Shown in pieces: positions 34,066-41,682 of a stretch of 45,696 bases of DNA. The DNA is from Pseudolabrys sp. (GTDB lineage Bacteria > Pseudomonadota > Alphaproteobacteria > Rhizobiales > Xanthobacteraceae): positions 1 to 45,696 of the forward strand of contig JAUXXH010000015.1 in the NCBI GenBank assembly GCA_030684935.1, in the 5' to 3' direction. Made by a program: the position numbers and the translations under genes. The first letter of the stretch is position 1. Every line of letters begins with the position of its first letter. A model generated the notes under the pieces. It had not been told where the DNA came from. It did not search any database and was given only the letters and a program-made list of their open reading frames with translations.

Positions 34066-34563
34066 TTGGCTTTGGGCAGAAAACCGATCATCTGGTTTGG
34101 CTCGATCGGTCTGATCGCGATTGCCGGCTACTTCCTGATCGGCATGGTCTTCGAGCCGTCGGAAAACGACGCCAGAGCCTTCCTGCAAAAGCTGTTGCGG
34201 GCCGACGGTCGGGTGCATGCCCGCGGCGCGGACGGAGCGGTGATCCGGCTCGACGCCGCCCGCATCGTCCGCATCGATGCGGCCCGGTGCCGTCCGGACC
34301 GCGACGATGCCCGCTACCGCGGCCGCTACAACCAGATCGTGGCGCATCGCTTTGTGTGCCGCTACACCGTCGTCACCTCCGGAGACGCGCGTTTCGAGAC
34401 GGTCCTGCGCGCCAACCGCGTGCCGCCGGGCGGGCCTGCCGAAAAGTCCGTCCCGGGATCGCTGGTCGATCCATCGCGCTACCGGGAGGGCTATTTCATC
34501 CTGTCGCCCGTCGGCCTGAAAGAGGCGGAGGCCCTGCTGGGTAGTGCAGCGACGGGCGATTAG
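34066..34563 (+). CDS. Hypothetical membrane-anchored protein
   Basis: A 165-residue protein with a single N-terminal hydrophobic segment (IIWFGSIGLIAIAGYFLIGMVF) that could be a signal anchor. The rest is a basic, Arg-rich soluble domain with two cysteines (ARCRPDRDD, RFVCRYTVV) and an ending that reads GYFILSPVGLKEAEALLG. I do not recognise a family. The start is a TTG (34066 or 34072), as no ATG is available before the hydrophobic segment. The good hydrophobic pattern and codon use support it as a real gene. Confidence 0.6.
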   Translation: MALGRKPIIWFGSIGLIAIAGYFLIGMVFEPSENDARAFLQKLLRADGRVHARGADGAVIRLDAARIVRIDAARCRPDRDDARYRGRYNQIVAHRFVCRYTVVTSGDARFETVLRANRVPPGGPAEKSVPGSLVDPSRYREGYFILSPVGLKEAEALLGSAATGD

Positions 34564-34706
34564 GGGGTAACACCTTGATCGACCCGCGGGGTCACTCCGT
34601 GGCGGGCCGTGGTGCGCGAAGAGCGGCAATCGAAGCCGACGAACGGAGAACTATTTCTACGCAATTGCCCACATAATGGCCGATGAATCGACTGGAATTC
34701 CCCGAT

Positions 34707-35672
34707 TCATCTGGCGTTCTGGCCCTCTCCATCCAATTCCAAAGTTTGTTGAACTTCAAATGCCGCGGACAGTTGTGCGGCAGCCACGATGAGACCCCTC
34801 ATCCAAACGTGACGCGGTGCGTCCTGGTGTCGGGCATGCCAGAGGAGGCTGAGCACGATGGGGCCCGGATCGACCGGTGGCGGCAGCATGACAAACCGAG
34901 CCGAACCGACCGCCGTGCGGGCGAGGCTTTCGGGGAGAGTCATCACCAGGTCGGAACAGGCGGCGATCTCCATGGCCGAGAAGAAGTTTGGAACGCGCAC
35001 ACGCACACGCCGGCTGCGCCCCATGGCCGCGAGCAGTTCATCGACAGGCGCCGGCCCCGTTCCCGTGATGTTTATAACAATATGGTCAAGGGCCAGGTAG
35101 TTTTCGAGCGTGAGCTTCCGCCCGCTTGCAGGATGTCCCGTGCGCATGAGCGTCACGTAGCGGTCGTCGAATAGTTTTCTCCGGAGGATGCCCGCTGGTG
35201 CATCCTCGATTACGCCCACAACCGCGTCGGCGGCTTCGCTCCCGAGCATCTCCATGATTGTCGGACCGGGCGGGAGGATTTCGAGATCGATAGCCGGCGC
35301 CTCCTTGGCCAGACGGGAGAGCAGGTGCGGCGCAAGCACGGCGGCGTGCAAGTCGGTCGTCAGCAAGCGCATGGATCCGGTTGCCGTAGCAGGATCAAAA
35401 GGACGGGCCTCCAGCAACTCGCCGATTCCGGCCAGCGTCCGCCGCAATGCGGGGCGAAGCTCCTCGGCGCGCGTGCTGAGCAAGTAGCCTCCCGGCCCGT
35501 CGACCAGCAGCGGATCCGAGAACAGGGTCCGCAGCCGGCCAAGTGCACGGCTCGCTGCTGGCTGGCTCATGCCGAGACGACCGGCCGCGCGGGTGACATT
35601 CCTTTCTTCCAGCAGGGCGTTGAGCGCCACCAGCAGGTTCATATCGATGCGGCGTAAATCCATTTCACGCAT
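34707..35672 (-). CDS. LysR-family transcriptional regulator
   Basis: A regulator of about 321 residues. The N-terminal winged helix-turn-helix is clear: NLLVALNALLEERNVTRAAGRLGMSQPAASRALGRLR. The effector-binding domain follows (for example GSMRLLTTDLHAAVLAPHLL, VVGVIEDAPAGILRRKLFDDRYV, ENYLALDHIVI), in the NodD/SyrM-like style. ATG 35672 or 35663 fits the usual start MDLRRIDMNLL; ATG 35690 would place the start inside the palindrome described below. It is divergent from the NmrA-like gene and probably controls it, as is usual for LysR pairs. Confidence 0.92.
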   Translation of the reverse strand: MREMDLRRIDMNLLVALNALLEERNVTRAAGRLGMSQPAASRALGRLRTLFSDPLLVDGPGGYLLSTRAEELRPALRRTLAGIGELLEARPFDPATATGSMRLLTTDLHAAVLAPHLLSRLAKEAPAIDLEILPPGPTIMEMLGSEAADAVVGVIEDAPAGILRRKLFDDRYVTLMRTGHPASGRKLTLENYLALDHIVINITGTGPAPVDELLAAMGRSRRVRVRVPNFFSAMEIAACSDLVMTLPESLARTAVGSARFVMLPPPVDPGPIVLSLLWHARHQDAPRHVWMRGLIVAAAQLSAAFEVQQTLELDGEGQNAR

Positions 35673-35688
35673 GGGAAATATATATCTC

Positions 35689-35703
35689 ATGCATTAGACG
35701 CAT
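35689..35703. promoter_or_regulatory. Candidate LysR operator between the regulator and NmrA-like gene
   Basis: ATGCATTAGACGCAT is a 15-base imperfect palindrome with ATGC/GCAT arms, and it fits the T-N11-A LysR half-site geometry when read in either direction. It lies in the AT-rich 85-base gap between the two divergent genes. It is a candidate site only. Confidence 0.45.
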
Positions 35704-35757
35704 AAAAGCCCATCCCCTACCGTCGCCCATGGATCACACCAACGGAGGAGCAAGATC

Positions 35758-36630
35758 ATGTATGTGGTGTTCGGAGCGAGCGGCAGGGCGGGCGGGGAGA
35801 CGGCGCGCGCCTTGATCGAGCGCGGCGCGGCCGTGCGCATTGTCCTGCGGCGCGCGGAAGAGGCGGCGCGCTGGAAGGCGACCGGAGCGCAAGTTGCGAT
35901 CGCGAGGATGGAAGAGGCAGGTGCGGTGGCCGCCGCGCTGGAAGGCGCATCGGGCGCGTTCCTGCTCAACCCGCCGCCCGTTGCCGGCGATCCTTATGCG
36001 CGGACGGAAGAAATTGGAGCGGCGCTCGCCGAGGGCGCGCGGCGCACGAAGCTGCCCAAGGCCGTGGTGCTTTCTTCGGTCGGCGCGCAACACGCCTTCG
36101 GAACCGGGGTCATCGCCACCTTGAACCGGCTGGAAGCCCTGCTCGAAGGGGCGGCGACGGCGACCGCCTTTCTGCGGCCCGGCTACTTCGTGGAGACCTG
36201 GAGCGAAGTGGCGGAAGCCGCCGTCGCCGAGGGCGTGTTGCCGACCTTTCTTGAACCAGCGCAGAAAATCCCGATGGTGAGCACGATCGATGTCGGACGG
36301 GCCGCGGCGCAGCTTCTCTGCGAGGACTGGGCAGGCAAGCGCATCGTGGAGCTCTGCGGGCCAGAGGACTGGAGTGCCGGCGATGTTGCGACCGCTTTCG
36401 CCAATGCACTCGGGCGCTCCGTTACGCCCGCTTTTGTGCCGCCTCCTCAGCGTGTGGCCATACTCGCGGCGGCCGGTGTTCCCGCCGAGGTCGCGAAGGC
36501 GCTTCTGGGAATGTACGACGGCATCGCGAGCGGACAGGTCGCGCACGAGCCCGGCACGGAATTTCGGCGCGGCACCGTGCAGCTGAACGCAGCCGTCGAA
36601 CGGATCGTCTCTGTCGTGCAGGCCGCCTGA
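35758..36630 (+). CDS. NmrA-like NAD(P)-binding protein
   Basis: A 290-residue atypical short-chain dehydrogenase of the NmrA/QOR2 group. The protein starts with MYVVFGASGRAGGETARAL, the glycine-rich cofactor loop GASGRAG, followed by Arg-rich VRIVLRRAEEAARWK, which favours NADP. GAFLLNPPPVAGDPYARTEE and KAVVLSSVGAQHA are typical of the family. The usual YxxxK active site is not conserved, so it may be a redox sensor or a quinone/isoflavone-type reductase. A GGAGGAG ribosome site precedes ATG 35758. The LysR regulator is divergent. Confidence 0.87.
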   Translation: MYVVFGASGRAGGETARALIERGAAVRIVLRRAEEAARWKATGAQVAIARMEEAGAVAAALEGASGAFLLNPPPVAGDPYARTEEIGAALAEGARRTKLPKAVVLSSVGAQHAFGTGVIATLNRLEALLEGAATATAFLRPGYFVETWSEVAEAAVAEGVLPTFLEPAQKIPMVSTIDVGRAAAQLLCEDWAGKRIVELCGPEDWSAGDVATAFANALGRSVTPAFVPPPQRVAILAAAGVPAEVAKALLGMYDGIASGQVAHEPGTEFRRGTVQLNAAVERIVSVVQAA

Positions 36631-36771
36631 CCTGGACGCCACCCATTTGCAAACTGTGCGGCAGTCGGAGCTGTGTGGCGGAAGGGGTGTCCGCCGGAAT
36701 GAGAAGCTATCGCCTTGAAATCCAAGCGTTTCATTTCCGAAAGCCGATCCAGTCCCAGTTTCAGTCCCAGT

Positions 36772-37023
36772 TTAGGAGTTAGATTTGCGCGGTCCGTTGC
36801 GTCGCAGGACACCGTGGCCGCCTTCGAACAAGAACTCTATTCGCTTGGTCGCGAACGCATGCAGCACCGCGGCGTATGTGTCGTCCCGGCCTTCGATCGG
36901 GCCCGGCGTCTTTTCTATCCGTTTGATCGATTCGACTGAAACGCCTGACTTTGCTGCTAGGTCCGATTGTTTCCAGCCGGCCAGAGCCCGAGCCGCTTTG
37001 AACATTTCGCTACTGACGCGCAT
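36772..37023 (-). CDS. XRE-family helix-turn-helix regulator
   Basis: An 83-residue DNA-binding protein with one HTH: MFKAARALAGWKQSDLAAK, then SGVSVESIKRIEKTPGPIEG, where SVESIKRIE is the recognition helix. The C-terminal part AAVLHAFATKRIEFLFEGGHGV is a common short tail in Hyphomicrobiales Cro/CI-type regulators. ATG 37023 is chosen because it follows AGGAAA and leaves the palindromic operator upstream; the frame is open to 37083 but would include that operator. It is divergent from the frameshifted small gene at 37155 and probably represses itself and that gene. Confidence 0.82.
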   Translation of the reverse strand: MRVSSEMFKAARALAGWKQSDLAAKSGVSVESIKRIEKTPGPIEGRDDTYAAVLHAFATKRIEFLFEGGHGVLRRNGPRKSNS

Positions 37024-37040
37024 TTTCCTAAAGATCTCCG

Positions 37041-37080
37041 TTGACACCCTGAGTGTCACATGAGGCACTTTAGGTGTCAA
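37041..37080. promoter_or_regulatory. Palindromic operator and -35-like boxes between the XRE gene and the divergent gene
   Basis: A perfect palindrome TGACACCCTGAGTGTCA (37042-37058; TGACAC/GTGTCA around five bases) is followed after 13 bases by a third half-site GGTGTCAA (37073-37080), which pairs with TTGACACC at 37041-37048. TTGACA boxes occur at both ends, pointing outward on opposite strands. This suggests overlapping divergent promoters controlled by the adjacent XRE protein. Confidence 0.65.
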
Positions 37081-37154
37081 CAAGAGAACGGGCCGAAAAG
37101 GGGTTGCAGCCCCGATCCGGCCCTAACACACAGTCAGAGGAAAGGACTCCGACC

Positions 37155-37459
37155 ATGGTTTCGCAGAACAATATCGTAAAGCTCGCCGATTTCCCACGCA
37201 AAAAAGACAAGCCGCTGCCGCGGCCGAACGCATGCATGCCGCAAACGACGACGCAGAGCATGATCTGGCTTGGATGGCTTTCGTCAATGCGCGCCCGACA
37301 ACATTGGCCGGGGTAATCGCCAAACTGGAAGCGTCGTGGCGGATTGTCGAGTCGGCGCGGGACGGGGATACCGTGACGGAATTCGGATGGGACGAGGCTA
37401 CCGCATTCTTTCGCGCCGCGGTGGGCACACTCGGTCAGTTCAAGGCGCGCACGGCCTGA
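37155..37459 (+). pseudogene. Small hypothetical gene split by a frameshift at an A6 run
   Basis: ATG 37155, behind AGAGGAAAGGA, opens a frame encoding MVSQNNIVKLADFPRKK and then, after the run of six A at 37200-37205, unconvincing residues up to a stop at 37316. The other frame, open from before 37232 to 37459, encodes a coherent protein: AAAAERMHAANDDAEHDL, WMAFVNARPTTLAGVIAKLE, ending GTLGQFKARTA. Adding one A in the run joins the two into one product of about 101 residues. It is a broken gene, a sequencing error or a natural frameshift site. If not joined, the shorter frame could start at ATG 37232 (75 residues). The family is not recognised. A hairpin follows the stop. Confidence 0.6.
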
Positions 37460-37470
37460 GGCTATAGCCA

Positions 37471-37502
37471 AACCCGCCCGGCGTTCCGGCGCCGGGTGGG
37501 TT
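37471..37502 (+). terminator. Hairpin after the frameshifted small gene
   Basis: Arms AACCCGCCCGGCG and CGCCGGGTGGGTT pair with one mismatch around a short loop, 11 bases after the stop. It is followed by TTAGCG rather than a long T-run. The AACCC/GGGTT edges give an A/T-rich base as in factor-independent terminators. Confidence 0.6.
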
Positions 37503-37896
37503 AGCGATCTCGATGTGGCACCGGGCGCCTGCGGCCGCCCCCCGCCCCCTGGGGGGAGGGTCCCGCTCACGCTGTCGAAGGCCGCAACCCGCTTCTCCTA
37601 AATTTCAAAATTCTCAAAACCTCGTGTCGGGGATGTCGGATTGGTTCGGCCTCTCGAAACCAAGCCGACGACGACGACGCGTGGCGCGACTGACGCGCGC
37701 TGACGTCGGCCTTGAGCCATTGGCATTTGCTTTGCGCCGGGACGTCGCGGGTTGGCAAAACAGCATCATCATCCCCGGCAACGCTAATGTTCACGCGACC
37801 GAAAGCGTAGCTTTTTGAAGGATTCCGGGTTATATTTCACACAGGGCTGAACGCGTCGCTTCGCCAGCGGCTTCCGAAACCACAGTTCGCCCAACC
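37503..37896. other. Intergenic stretch with a half palindromic element, no gene seen
   Basis: The segment holds GCCGCCCCCCGCCCCCTGGGG and GGAGGGTCCCGCTCAC at about 37533-37573, which resembles one arm of the palindromic elements at 5349 and 30913. The rest is unremarkable; short open frames here lack ribosome sites and coding character. I see no RNA gene. Confidence 0.55.
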
Positions 37897-38079
37897 ATGC
37901 CCGAAGCCAGTTTTGCTGCTCAACATCGCCCCGTCGCCGCTCCCCGTATCATCGAATTTGAGGGGCGGCGAATCGAACTCCCTGGCGATGCGACGGATGA
38001 TGAAGTACGGCAGATTCTTGCCGAGCCGACGCACCGCAACGACTTCGCGCCGGTCTGGAATCGCGGGCATCTGGACTAA
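37897..38079 (+). CDS. Short hypothetical protein, perhaps a gene fragment
   Basis: A 60-codon frame encodes MPEASFAAQHRPVAAPRII, then EFEGRRIELPGDATDDEVRQIL, which has the look of a genuine short acidic protein domain. The last 10 residues run into the region encoding the SRAP fragment in another frame, so the 3' part is probably not native. No ribosome site is clear. No family is recognised. It may be the start of a longer gene whose remainder was replaced when the SRAP fragment became joined here. Confidence 0.35.
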   Translation: MPEASFAAQHRPVAAPRIIEFEGRRIELPGDATDDEVRQILAEPTHRNDFAPVWNRGHLD

Positions 38080-38326
38080 TTGGACCAGCGTGCGGAAGGT
38101 GAAGGAAGGCGAGACCACGAACAATCTCTTCGGCTTTCTCACCACCGATCCGAACGCCGAGGTCGGTGCCGTGCACCCGAAGGCGATGCCGGTCATCCTC
38201 ACCACGCCCGAAGAAATCGAGGCATGGCTCACGGCGCCGACGGCTGAAGCCCTGAAGCTCCAGCGTCCGTTACCCCATGGAGCACTGAAGATCGTGACGC
38301 GAGGCGTGAGGAAGGATGAAGCTTAA
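38057..38326 (+). pseudogene. C-terminal fragment of an SRAP (YedK-like SOS-associated) peptidase
   Basis: The frame encodes GIAGIWTNWTSVRKVKEGE, GFLTTDPNAEVGAVHPKAM, PVILTTPEEIEAWL and APTAEALKLQRPLPHGALK. These are the last 80 or so residues of SRAP-family proteins, including the conserved HxK/MPVIL segment with the active-site His. The N-terminal two thirds, including the catalytic Cys2 that binds abasic sites, is absent. The frame continues upstream to 37913 but those residues do not resemble the family. The full protein would be about 220-250 residues. The next small gene starts inside its 3' end. Confidence 0.75.
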
Positions 38327-38606
38327 ACGCCGATCCGAAGTCTGGCCGCGCAAGCTGCCGCGGCCGGTGATCGTCCGTGGAGGCCGAAAGCTGCAGCTGC
38401 TCGCCGACTGCCGGACCTACATTCTGAACCTCGATGAAGGCGAGCAGGGCTTGCCGAAATGGCAGCGCGCGGCCGAGCTCGCGCTCACGGCGTCGGAAGG
38501 TGGCGACCTCGAGGCCGTCAGCCTGCAGTTCGAGCGCATCCTAGTCCACCAGAACAAGTGGTGCTGCCAGCCCCGTGAAGAAAGTCCGCCCTTCGTGCCG
38601 CCGTGA
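38316..38606 (+). CDS. Small hypothetical protein between SRAP and ligase relics
   Basis: A 96-residue basic protein beginning MKLKRRSEVWPRKLPRPVIV. A central region LADCRTYILNLDEGEQGLPKWQRAAELALTA is helical and amphipathic. There are three cysteines, one alone and two adjacent near the C-terminus. ATG 38316 overlaps the SRAP fragment's stop by 11 bases and follows GAGGAAGG, a good ribosome site. It is unnamed. Its position between SRAP and DNA-ligase sequences suggests a former repair-linked operon. The terminal PREESPPFVPP may be altered. Confidence 0.6.
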   Translation: MKLKRRSEVWPRKLPRPVIVRGGRKLQLLADCRTYILNLDEGEQGLPKWQRAAELALTASEGGDLEAVSLQFERILVHQNKWCCQPREESPPFVPP

Positions 38607-38712
38607 GCAGTAATGCTGACGAGGTTGGAACATGAAGGAAACCGGTATACGTAGTGGCTGGGCCGCGTTTTGTTCACGTTGGATTGGGCTCCACCAAGCC
38701 TACATGAAAGCC

Positions 38713-39100
38713 ATGTTATGGCGCGTATCCAAGGCCCGGCCGGGCCGTGTGTTGGCGGCGAGTTTTATCCAGCCCCTGTATCTCGGTAAAGGCCGCCACG
38801 GTGCCTTCCGGGCCCGGATGGGTGCATGAAATCAAGCACGATGGCTATCGAATGCAGGTCCGCAAGGATGGGAACCGTGTGCGTCTTTTGACCCGCCGGG
38901 GGTACGACTGGACCGACCGCTATGGCTGGGTCGTCGAGGCCGCCGCCAAGCTGAAGGCGTCCAGCCTGACGATCGACGGCGAGCTGGTGTGCGTCGGCGC
39001 CGACGGCATTGCCGACTTCGCCACGCTTCACGGCCGCTGCAACGACGCCGATGCCTTCGTTTATGGCTCGGCGAACCCAACAAGGACTGTGGTGGGCTAG
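38713..39100 (+). pseudogene. ATP-dependent DNA ligase, frameshifted and truncated
   Basis: The first frame encodes MLWRVSKARPGRVLAASFIQP and then breaks at the CCCC run at 38773-38776. One base out of frame the sequence continues CISVKAATVPSGPGWVHEIKHDGYRMQVRKDG (given in parts here: CISVKAATVPSGPGW, then VHEIKHDGYRMQV). EIKHDGYR carries the KxDG nucleotidyl-lysine motif of ATP-dependent ligases. LTIDGELVC follows (motif III region). The coding sequence then stops at 39100 after FVYGSANPT, so most of the adenylation domain and the whole OB domain are missing. The gene cannot make an active ligase. It resembles LigD-type ligase domains of Hyphomicrobiales. Confidence 0.8.
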
Positions 39101-39206
39101 CGGCAGGACCGCAAAAAAATTCGCCTTGGCCGGACTACCCGGGGTTCGCTAGTCTGGTCTAAGCCTGCACCGCAATATGGGGTGAATGCGCAACCCCGGA
39201 GGGGCG

Positions 39207-40664
39207 ATGCTCTTTAATTCATATGTTTTCTTAGGCATCTTCCTGCCCCTGACGCTCGCAGGCTATTACGGGTTACTGTCAGTCCACCGGCGCTCGGCTC
39301 TGGTCTGGGTCGTAGTCGCTTCCCTGGTTTTCTACGGCCACTGGGATTGGCGCTTCCTGCCGCTGATTTGCGGTTCAATTGCGTTCAACTATGCGCTGAG
39401 CAGATATATCGCCCGCTCACGGTCAATTTTGCCGTTGACAATCAGTGTTGCGGTCAACCTCTCCGTCCTTGGATTCTTTAAATACTCGCTGTTCCTAATG
39501 GACGTCGCAGGTTTTGCAAGCGACGCCCCTCAACTGCTTCGGAATGTTATCCTGCCCCTTGGCATCTCCTTCTGGACCTTCCAGCAAATTGCCTATCTGG
39601 TCGACGTTCACAGGGGCCGTGTAGCTCCCGCGCCGATCGATGCCCATGCCTTCTCGATGCTGTTCTTTCCCCACCTCATCGCCGGGCCGATCCTGCTGTA
39701 TGTGAACATCTCCCGCCAGTATCTGCGGCCCGCTTGGCCGTCGGGCTTTCTGGCCCGGTCATTCCAGGTCGGCACGTTGATATTTGCGATAGGGTTGTTC
39801 AAAAAAGTGGCGATAGCCGACAGTCTCGCCCCATTCGCCGAGCCTGTCTTCAACCGGGCGGCTACCGGCGCCATCTCTCCTTCCGACGCATGGATCGGCG
39901 CCATCGCCTACAGCCTTCAGCTTTACTTCGATTTTTCTGGCTATTCCGATATGGCCTATGGCCTTGCCCGCATGTTTGGTTTCCGCATCCCAATCAATTT
40001 CTTGTCGCCCTACAAGGCAGTCAGCATTCTCGATTTCTGGCAGCGATGGCACCGGTCGTTGACGGCATTTTTCAGAAGCTACGTCTACATCCCGCTCGGA
40101 GGGAATCGCGTCGCTCTACCGCGGCAGACTGGAAATGTTCTTTTTGTTTTTCTACTCACTGGCTTTTGGCACGGTGCGGGCTGGACCTTTATCGCCTGGG
40201 GCGCGGGGCACGGGGTTCTTGTCGCCGCCGCTCATTTGTGGCGAAAATCTCCACCCCCCTGGATGACCATGGTTCCGACGTGGATACGGCGCTCATCTTC
40301 CAGGCTCGCCACACTCGCGGCGGTCTTACTGTTATGGGTGCTTTTTAGAGCCGAGAGCTTCGAGAGCGCCATGCGTGTATATGCCGGGATGGCTTTCATC
40401 ACTCATGCCTGGTCGAGCGTTGCCTTCCCTGACCTTGGCATGTATCGAGATATCCCCTTAATCCTCGGTGTAGCCGGGGCCGGTGCGCTCGGCCTGCCGA
40501 ACACATTCGAGATCAGCCGAATGGTCCGGCGGTGGGCCGCGGAGGGCCAGAAAATTCTTAACCCGGGTACGCTGGCCGGTTCAGCATTGGTTGGAGTGTG
40601 CCTGTATGTGGCTATATCCTCCCTTGCGCGTAAGGAAGCCACGTTCCTCTATTACAATTTCTGA
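39207..40664 (+). CDS. MBOAT-family O-acyltransferase (AlgI-like)
   Basis: A 485-residue integral membrane acyltransferase with about ten membrane segments. The hallmark blocks are LYFDFSGYSDMAYGLARMFG near residue 248 (shown as the AlgI-type motif), SILDFWQRWHRSLTAFFRSY near residue 275, YIPLGGNR, and FLLTGFWHGAGWTFIAWG, where the His near residue 320 is the catalytic one. AlgI and PatA-type proteins pass acetyl groups across the inner membrane to O-acetylate exopolysaccharides or peptidoglycan. GGAGGGG precedes ATG 39207. The SGNH-like gene starts five bases after the stop, a typical partner arrangement. No polysaccharide-polymerising genes are nearby. Its lower GC suggests transfer. Confidence 0.92.
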   Translation: MLFNSYVFLGIFLPLTLAGYYGLLSVHRRSALVWVVVASLVFYGHWDWRFLPLICGSIAFNYALSRYIARSRSILPLTISVAVNLSVLGFFKYSLFLMDVAGFASDAPQLLRNVILPLGISFWTFQQIAYLVDVHRGRVAPAPIDAHAFSMLFFPHLIAGPILLYVNISRQYLRPAWPSGFLARSFQVGTLIFAIGLFKKVAIADSLAPFAEPVFNRAATGAISPSDAWIGAIAYSLQLYFDFSGYSDMAYGLARMFGFRIPINFLSPYKAVSILDFWQRWHRSLTAFFRSYVYIPLGGNRVALPRQTGNVLFVFLLTGFWHGAGWTFIAWGAGHGVLVAAAHLWRKSPPPWMTMVPTWIRRSSSRLATLAAVLLLWVLFRAESFESAMRVYAGMAFITHAWSSVAFPDLGMYRDIPLILGVAGAGALGLPNTFEISRMVRRWAAEGQKILNPGTLAGSALVGVCLYVAISSLARKEATFLYYNF

Positions 40665-40669
40665 TAGCC

Positions 40670-41596
40670 ATGCAGATCCACCGCACACTGATATCCGCCC
40701 TCGCCGCCGCCGCCACCGCGGCTATTGCGCACTTAGTCTTCAGCGCCGCCGCGGCATACACCATGGCCAGCTATGACAAGCGTATCTTCGACGTTCGCCG
40801 GTTTCCCGATGCGCGGGATTACCCAGCCCTGATCGGCGGCTACCTTGTATCTCGCGGGACGAGCGGCAAAACGGTCGTGGCAGGTTCCTCATTCTCCTTT
40901 GGCTATCCGTTTGCAGCAGATCTTGCGCCGGCTGCTCTAATGGACCATGAACCCATGAATGCCAGCATAATCGGGCTTGGCCTCCAAGGGGTGCGTTCGA
41001 TCGTGTTGTGCGAAATGCGAGCCCGAAGACTACGGGCCTCCCACCTTGTAGTAGAAGTCCCTCTAATTAATGAGATTGCAGCGCTTAAGGTTTACAACAA
41101 ACCTTCCCGCGGCTGCACAGAATCCTCCTCTGGCCACCCAACGCTTCTGCGTTATGCTATTGGCAACCCCATCGGACTTCATTGGGCAGAAATACTCACC
41201 GATCCGTATCGGCGAGCGACTCAAAGCGCCTTTGTATCCGTCGCTTCGGTCGCGGATGACTACTTTGCTAGCGCGGAGCAATTTGCATCGGTCAAAGCCG
41301 AGCTCTATGCGCGAATGGCTGATACCTACTCCATAGCGAAGGAAGTATCGGACGAGGCCTACCTGTTCGTCACTCCGGTCTACATCCCGGGCGTTATGCA
41401 AGCAGGCCGTGATGCCGAGAACGTGCGACAGCAGTTCGACTTTGCCCAATCTGCTTGCATCGACATTGCAGGCGAACGATGCATTCAAACCCAATCGATG
41501 CTCGACGGGGCGGTCTACTACAGCAACCTTACTCACCTAGGAGCAGCCGGAGCCCGAGAACTGGCAAGGCTTACTGAAATGACCATGCGTCGATGA
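40670..41596 (+). CDS. SGNH-like exported partner of the MBOAT acyltransferase
   Basis: A 308-residue protein with an N-terminal membrane segment (LISALAAAATAAIAHLVFSA) that could be a signal anchor. The periplasmic part has VVAGSSFSFGYPF, with the GSS nucleophile position of SGNH hydrolases and AlgX/AlgJ-like acetyltransferases, NASIIGLGLQGV as the Gly block, and YYSNLTHLGAAGARELARL near the end, giving the His of the triad although the usual Asp two residues before it is Asn-Leu-Thr here. The gene follows the MBOAT gene by five bases and should complete transfer of the acyl group to a polymer in the periplasm. The family assignment rests on these motifs and on context. Confidence 0.72.
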   Translation: MQIHRTLISALAAAATAAIAHLVFSAAAAYTMASYDKRIFDVRRFPDARDYPALIGGYLVSRGTSGKTVVAGSSFSFGYPFAADLAPAALMDHEPMNASIIGLGLQGVRSIVLCEMRARRLRASHLVVEVPLINEIAALKVYNKPSRGCTESSSGHPTLLRYAIGNPIGLHWAEILTDPYRRATQSAFVSVASVADDYFASAEQFASVKAELYARMADTYSIAKEVSDEAYLFVTPVYIPGVMQAGRDAENVRQQFDFAQSACIDIAGERCIQTQSMLDGAVYYSNLTHLGAAGARELARLTEMTMRR

Positions 41597-41682
41597 CGGC
41601 GGTAATTTTCTAAGCTGACTCGATCCCAGACTAACCCTCCATTACAATTTTACCCTTGGTTAACAACCGGAGGACACGACCG

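Noticed and set aside
34682..34711. Inverted repeat GATGAATCG/CGATTCATC as a terminator of the LysR gene
   Set aside because: It overlaps the last codons of the gene and has no T-run on the minus strand; the evidence is too weak.
36447..36812. A 121-codon minus-strand frame beside the XRE gene
   Set aside because: Most of it is antisense to the NmrA-like gene and has no domain-like sequence.
37513..37818. A 101-codon frame in the gap after the small frameshifted gene
   Set aside because: No ribosome site, low-complexity Arg-rich start over a GC-rich palindrome arm, and no coherent protein sequence.
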